The notes under the pieces were generated by a model. That model was not told the DNA's origin. It made no database searches and saw only the letters and a program-made list of their open reading frames with translations. Position numbers and translations under genes: made by a program. Below, piece after piece: positions 21,936-25,530 of a stretch of 25,530 nucleotides of DNA (position 1 is its first letter; every line of letters begins with the position of its first letter). This DNA is from JAAZFF01 sp964405775. GTDB lineage: Bacteria; Verrucomicrobiota; Kiritimatiellia; RFP12; UBA3636. Where the stretch lies: positions 1 through 25,530 of the forward strand of contig CAYOPG010000028.1 of NCBI GenBank assembly GCA_964405775.1. Reading direction: 5' to 3'.

Positions 21936-24116
21936 ATGGTCTTTTTCAAACAAAATGAATCGCGCTGGATAGGCATGGATAATAGCGAGGCGGCGCCGTT
22001 TTTCTTCACCAAGTTCAATTGTCCGGATACTCAGGGGGTCAAGCTCGCTGTGTGTGGATTGGGCTATTATGAGTTTTACGTGAACGGACGCAAAGTAGGA
22101 GATCGCGAACTGGCACCCATAGTGACTGAGTACGACAGACGCGTGCGTTACAATGTGTACGACATATCGGAATACTTGGTGCGGGGCGAAAACGCGGTCG
22201 GTGCCATTTTGGGGCCAGGCTGGTACTATCAGCTAGCTGTAGATGCATGGGGTTTCGAACACGCCCAGTGGAAGCACTTGCCCAAGCTGATCGCCGAAAT
22301 TCGCGATGCCGCTGGCAAGCTGCTGCTAGGCACCGACCGCAACTGGATGGGTTCCGTCGATGGCCCGATTACGACCTCGCAGCTCCGCAACGGCGAAACT
22401 TACGACGCTCGCAAGGAGTTTCCCGCGTGGCCTACAGTCGATTTCGCGCCCGATTCGCGCTGGCGCAACGTCGGCATTTACGCGTCTCCTGGCGGCGTGA
22501 TGGAGGAGGAAAAGGCTACACCATGCCGCGTAACCGACACATTTGAGGTGACAGGCCCACGCAATCTCTTCGATGTCTATGACATCGGAACGAACATCTC
22601 TGGGCGTTGCCGCATCACGGTTGCAGGTTCCAAGCCGGGAGCGAAGGTGTTGCTCGATTACGCCGAGCGCGTCACGGACGACGGTCTGTTGTCCAAATAC
22701 AATCAAGACTCGCACGTGAAGACCGGCGGGTTCCAGCATGAGGAGTATACGCTAAAAGGCGATGGCTCGGATGAAGTCTGGGAGTCACGCTTCACTTACC
22801 ATGGCTTCCAGTACGTCAGCGTGAAAATCGTTGGCGAGGGTGTATGTCTCAAAAAGCTCGAAGTGCGCCAAATACATTCCGACTTCAATACAGTGGGCTC
22901 GTTCGAATGTTCTTCAGACGTAATAAACAGGCTGCAGAAAATCACGCGAGTCTCGTATCTTGCCAACTTTGTCGGCATACCAACAGACTGCCCGCATCGC
23001 GAGAAAAACGGGTGGACGGGAGATGCCCAGATCGCCTGCGAAACGGGCTTATACAACTTCGATCCCGGATATTCATACGCGGATTGGATTGACACTCTGC
23101 GCGATACTCAACGCCCCAACGGCGCACTCCCTGGCATCGCCCCCTCTGGAGGATGGGGCTACAACTGGGGCAACGGTCCCAATTGGGACGGGGCGCTTTT
23201 TGTGATCCCATACAACGTCTACCTCTACACTGGCGACGACATCGCCTTGCGCCGCAACTACGACGCCATGCGCAGGTATCTGGAGTTCTGCCCGACAGTG
23301 TGCGACCCGGGCGACGACATAATAATGTACGGACTCGGGGATTGGTGCCCTCCGCACGGAACGAAGGCGGTCGACACTTTCTTCTCGACTACCGCAACTT
23401 ACTACGGCCTTGTCGTACTGTGCTCTAAAATAGCGCGTATTTTAGGCAGACCGGATGATTCCGCGAAATACGAAGCGGACGCGCAGCGTATCAAGGACAG
23501 CTTCAACAGCAAGTTCTACAACGGCAACGGTGTTTACGCCGATGGCGGTTTGACGGCGCAAGGCACTGCACTCTATTACGGACTCTGCCACGACGGCGAG
23601 GAGAAGGCGGTTCTCGACGTGCTTGTCGCCGCCTCCGAGGCATGTGACTGCACTGCGCAGTTCGGCATACTAGGCGCCAAATACGTCCCTCGCGTATTGG
23701 CTGATAACGGCTATGCTGACTTGGCTTTGCGCTTCTTCACGCAGGACGAATACCCCGGCTGGGCTTATTACCTGCAAAAGCGCGGAGCGACGTCGCTGTG
23801 GGAGACATGGGATGGCGCAAATTCCCGCAACCACATAATGTTCGGCGACCTCAGCGCATGGTTCTTCCGCTACGCGGCGGGCTTCGCGCATCAGGAAGAC
23901 AACCCCGGCTGGAAGCGCATCACAATCCGGCCGGAAAACTTGAAGGAGCTGGATTATGTAAAAGCCGAATACCGTGGCTATGTCTCAAACTGGAGGCGCG
24001 AGGGTGGTGACTTCGTCCTTAATGTGACAGTACCCCGAGGCTGCACCGCCGACGTCGTTCTGCCAGATGGCACCAAGGCCACCTGCGCACCCGGCGCCGC
24101 CGAGTTCAGGTGCTAG
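21936..24116 (+). CDS. Alpha-L-rhamnosidase, GH78 family
   Basis: This is a 726-residue enzyme with no signal peptide, so probably cytoplasmic. Residues about 20-200 form the N-terminal beta domain (GLGYYEFYVNGRKVGDREL near 41, the GH78 carbohydrate-binding-like module), and 210-310 a second beta-sandwich. Residues about 325-655 are the (alpha/alpha)6 barrel with the hallmark PTDCPHREKNGWTGDAQ at 349-365 (acid E356) and SLWETWDG at 620-627 (base candidate E623). The C-terminal beta domain holds ITIRPENLKELDYVKAEYRGYVSNWRREGG. The family releases terminal alpha-L-rhamnose from pectin side chains, glycosides or bacterial glycans by inversion. The length is slightly short, as several members approach 900 residues. 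The ribosome-binding site is GGGGTCAGGAC. It stands alone, 87 bases after mgtC and tail to tail with the EEP gene. Confidence 0.92.
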   Translation: MVFFKQNESRWIGMDNSEAAPFFFTKFNCPDTQGVKLAVCGLGYYEFYVNGRKVGDRELAPIVTEYDRRVRYNVYDISEYLVRGENAVGAILGPGWYYQLAVDAWGFEHAQWKHLPKLIAEIRDAAGKLLLGTDRNWMGSVDGPITTSQLRNGETYDARKEFPAWPTVDFAPDSRWRNVGIYASPGGVMEEEKATPCRVTDTFEVTGPRNLFDVYDIGTNISGRCRITVAGSKPGAKVLLDYAERVTDDGLLSKYNQDSHVKTGGFQHEEYTLKGDGSDEVWESRFTYHGFQYVSVKIVGEGVCLKKLEVRQIHSDFNTVGSFECSSDVINRLQKITRVSYLANFVGIPTDCPHREKNGWTGDAQIACETGLYNFDPGYSYADWIDTLRDTQRPNGALPGIAPSGGWGYNWGNGPNWDGALFVIPYNVYLYTGDDIALRRNYDAMRRYLEFCPTVCDPGDDIIMYGLGDWCPPHGTKAVDTFFSTTATYYGLVVLCSKIARILGRPDDSAKYEADAQRIKDSFNSKFYNGNGVYADGGLTAQGTALYYGLCHDGEEKAVLDVLVAASEACDCTAQFGILGAKYVPRVLADNGYADLALRFFTQDEYPGWAYYLQKRGATSLWETWDGANSRNHIMFGDLSAWFFRYAAGFAHQEDNPGWKRITIRPENLKELDYVKAEYRGYVSNWRREGGDFVLNVTVPRGCTADVVLPDGTKATCAPGAAEFRC

Positions 24117-24148
24117 TTTTCAATCCGGAACCCAGCCTCTTCTATGTC

Positions 24149-24907
24149 CTACGACGCCATTGCTTCCAGCACGGACGCCTGTTCCACTTCCTCAAAATCG
24201 CATACTAGCGGCAAGTGGTCAGAAAGCGTCACCTGTGGCACAGTGCAGGATTTCAGTTTGAGCGAGGGGGAGTAGCAGACGAAGTCGAGTACCCTGTACG
24301 GGTTCCAGCTCGGGTAGGTGGGAGAGTCCGTTGTGTTGGCCTTTTTCAGGCCTGTGGCGGATAGAAACTCGTCTAGCTCTTTCGGCCCTTTTATCGCGTT
24401 GAAGTCGCCTGCCACAATGCAGGGTTTAGAGGATGATGCGACGAGTTGCTGCAGATGTGCCATCTGACGTTTCCTGACGCCGCGCCTGAGCGAAAGGTGA
24501 ACCAGAAAAAGCGTCGCGTTTTCAAGCTCGAGCTCGATGACAAGCCTCTTAAGGCCGTGTTTGAAATAGTGGAACTTCTCCTTTATGATTTGCTTGCATG
24601 TGAGGAGAGCGTTGCCTTGCGTGGAGAAAACGGGGAGTCTTTTTGCGATTCCGTTATTCCTGTACTTCACGCCAAAAGTGTGGTGTGTATGTCCTATTGC
24701 TTGCGCCATGTTGCACGCCTGATGCTGACGACGCATGCGGAACGAGCCCCCATCCGCTTCAACCAGACCAACAACATCGGGCTTCAGATCGTGAATGAAC
24801 TTAGTGATGGTTTCAAAGTGGGAGTTTGTATGGCGCAGTATGTCCATCCAGGCGCGACGGGTGCGCCTGCCAGTTCCGTAGCGAATGTTGTAAAGGATAA
24901 AGCGCAT
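24149..24907 (-). CDS. Endonuclease/exonuclease/phosphatase (EEP) fold hydrolase
   Basis: Read from the ATG at 24907, the protein has 252 residues and starts directly with the EEP opening strand MRFILYNIRYG. The catalytic set is visible in order: N7, E50 (VVGLVEADGG), H137 (FLVHLSLRRG), D168 and N170 (VAGDFNAIKG), D208 (RVLDFVCYS), and D230-H231 (LSDHLP). This metal-dependent fold cleaves phosphodiester or phosphomonoester bonds in nucleic acids, sphingomyelin or inositol phosphates; the substrate cannot be told. There is no signal peptide, so it acts in the cytoplasm. The open frame back to 25246 is rejected because it runs through a clear promoter and lacks family similarity. It converges with the rhamnosidase gene, leaving 32 bases and no visible terminator. 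Confidence 0.88.
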   Translation of the reverse strand: MRFILYNIRYGTGRRTRRAWMDILRHTNSHFETITKFIHDLKPDVVGLVEADGGSFRMRRQHQACNMAQAIGHTHHTFGVKYRNNGIAKRLPVFSTQGNALLTCKQIIKEKFHYFKHGLKRLVIELELENATLFLVHLSLRRGVRKRQMAHLQQLVASSSKPCIVAGDFNAIKGPKELDEFLSATGLKKANTTDSPTYPSWNPYRVLDFVCYSPSLKLKSCTVPQVTLSDHLPLVCDFEEVEQASVLEAMAS

Positions 24908-24979
24908 TATAAATATGAGTCTTCGGTTGTTGTTAAGCGTTCTGCCGATAACGGTTTGACCGCAAAAAAATAATCCTGA

Positions 24980-25008
24980 ATTATAGCACAAACGTGCAAA
25001 AAACACAA
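24980..25008 (-). promoter_or_regulatory. Sigma-70-type promoter of the EEP gene
   Basis: On the minus strand TTGTGT (25003-25008) and a perfect TATAAT (24980-24985) are exactly 17 bases apart, giving a leader of roughly 65 bases before the ATG at 24907. The spacer holds a small inverted repeat (GCAC-GTTT-GTGC, 24986-24997) next to the -10 box, which could be a regulator site. Together with the elements at 25109-25178 it accounts for most of the 326-base gene-free gap 24908-25233. Confidence 0.6.
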
Positions 25009-25108
25009 GTTTTGAAATTTTGGGACTTTCACCCAATGTTTTTACATCCAAATAGCGTTGTATTTGCCCGCCCTTTATAAAGCCAGACACCCGCTTCCTT
25101 AGACGGTT

Positions 25109-25178
25109 TTGTACATAAATAATTTTTCTGGTATACAAAACGTTTGTTCTTGCTCCATGGTTCTGTTTGTGGTTAAAT
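25109..25178 (+). promoter_or_regulatory. Candidate promoters of the Gly-rich protein gene
   Basis: Two overlapping possibilities precede the ATG at 25234. TTGTAC (25109-25114) and TATACA (25132-25137) are spaced by 17 bases, and TTGCTC (25150-25155) and TTAAAT (25173-25178) also by 17. The first pair coincides with an inverted repeat, GTTTTGTA (25106-25113) and TACAAAAC (25134-25141), that would flank the spacer and could bind a regulator. Matches are modest in both cases. Confidence 0.3.
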
Positions 25179-25233
25179 AGACGCTGAATCCTATGGGTTC
25201 GTTTACCCGGAAATAATAACGCAGGGATCCAAA

Positions 25234-25530
25234 ATGAAAAAAGCAATTACATTTCTCATGGTGGTGTTTATGTTGGCCATTGATGCGCAAGCCGGCATAC
25301 GGGCGACTGGTGGCACGGTAAACACGGTTGGTGATATACGTACCCATACTTACACACAAGTGGGTACTAGCAATTTAACCGTAACTTCCGGCGGTTTCAT
25401 TGATGTGCTGGTGGTGGCCGGTGGCGGTGGCGGCGGCAGCCTAGGTGGCGGCGGCGGTGCGGGCGGTCTGATATACACTAGTCGACCATGCAAAAGCCGC
25501 ATTTTGCGCAAAGTGATTCCATCCGACTTC
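25234..25530 (+). CDS. Gly-rich secreted/surface protein (3' truncated by window)
   Basis: The frame is open for 99 codons to the right edge. AGGGA lies 7 bases before the ATG. Residues 1-20 form a signal peptide (MKKAITFLMVVFMLAIDAQA, cleavage before GI). Then come a beta-type segment (GGTVNTVGDIRTHTYTQVG, SNLTVTSGG) and FIDVLVVAGGGGGGSLGGGG, a Gly-rich motif that recurs in large repetitive surface proteins of PVC and other bacteria. After GGLIY the reading changes to a basic, Gly-free stretch (TSRPCKSRILRKVIPSDF) unlike the usual continuation. The frame may have been broken there by an insertion, deletion or assembly join. The gene is real at its start; its true length and integrity are unknown. 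Confidence 0.65.
   Translation, partial: MKKAITFLMVVFMLAIDAQAGIRATGGTVNTVGDIRTHTYTQVGTSNLTVTSGGFIDVLVVAGGGGGGSLGGGGGAGGLIYTSRPCKSRILRKVIPSDF

Noticed and set aside
24446..24973. 175-residue plus-strand ORF opposite the EEP gene
   Set aside because: The minus-strand frame carries all EEP catalytic motifs; the opposite frame shows none.
24908..25246. N-terminal extension of the EEP protein to 25246
   Set aside because: The extra 113 residues have no family similarity and cover the TTGTGT-17-TATAAT promoter, so translation starts at 24907.
25480..25530. Start of a transposase or insertion element at the right edge
   Set aside because: The change in the Gly-rich frame raises the idea, but no terminal inverted repeat or transposase motif can be seen in the 50 bases available.
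1..25530. CRISPR array, prophage or integrated mobile element
   Set aside because: No regularly spaced repeats, cas, integrase, transposase or phage structural genes were seen, and gene content is housekeeping or metabolic.

Overview
The window looks like chromosomal DNA from a Gram-negative, heterotrophic, carbohydrate-degrading bacterium of the PVC group, most likely Kiritimatiellota, Lentisphaerota or another Verrucomicrobiota relative. This placement is an inference. It rests on outer-membrane functions (an LptE-like lipoprotein, a FadL-family porin, a BamD/CpoB-like TPR protein), a membrane pyrophosphatase, large secreted glycosidases, and the Gly-rich surface protein at the right edge. 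I saw no phage, transposase, CRISPR array, tRNA or rRNA. The DNA is moderately GC-rich and reads as ordinary chromosome rather than a mobile island.

Layout. 1-140: end of a secreted or surface protein, then a strong terminator (194-224). 418-1724 (-): a membrane metalloprotease of M50-like type followed by a Nudix hydrolase; the protease diverges from rpsT (1785-2060, +). A 13-bp bidirectional terminator separates rpsT from an envelope pair on the minus strand: a TPR protein (2741-3826) followed by an LptE-like lipoprotein (2155-2703). 3937-6558 (+): serA, a single DUF1538 membrane protein and a PII-like protein, closely spaced and probably one operon. 6715-8019 (+): a FadL/OmpP1 porin that meets, tail to tail with a 21-bp overlap, a minus-strand operon. 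That operon reads ZnuA-like binding protein (from 14335), then murJ, then a 1282-residue DUF3857/transglutaminase protein (ending at 7999), with 11-nt gaps between genes. 14541-17882 (-): a secreted 1113-residue glycosidase of clan GH-A with a CBM9-like domain. 18149-21848 (+): membrane pyrophosphatase, an unrecognised 255-residue protein with an internal duplication, and an MgtC/SapB protein, probably co-transcribed. 21936-24116 (+): a cytoplasmic GH78 alpha-L-rhamnosidase. 24149-24907 (-): an endonuclease/exonuclease/phosphatase-fold enzyme with a good promoter. 25234 to the end (+): a truncated Gly-rich surface protein.

How the genes fit together. Several serve envelope assembly (lptE, the TPR protein, murJ, the FadL porin). 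Others serve ion or metal homeostasis (the ZnuA-like protein, HppA, MgtC, DUF1538/PII) and plant-polysaccharide use (the GH-A enzyme outside the cytoplasm, rhamnosidase inside). The most unusual items are four. The DUF3857/transglutaminase protein is a tandem duplication whose second copy has lost its catalytic Cys and His. A half-size DUF1538 protein is paired with a divergent PII protein behind serA. A duplicated-domain protein of unknown function lies between hppA and mgtC. The Gly-rich reading frame changes character abruptly at the right edge. I did not find a clear-cut new defence or mobile system here.
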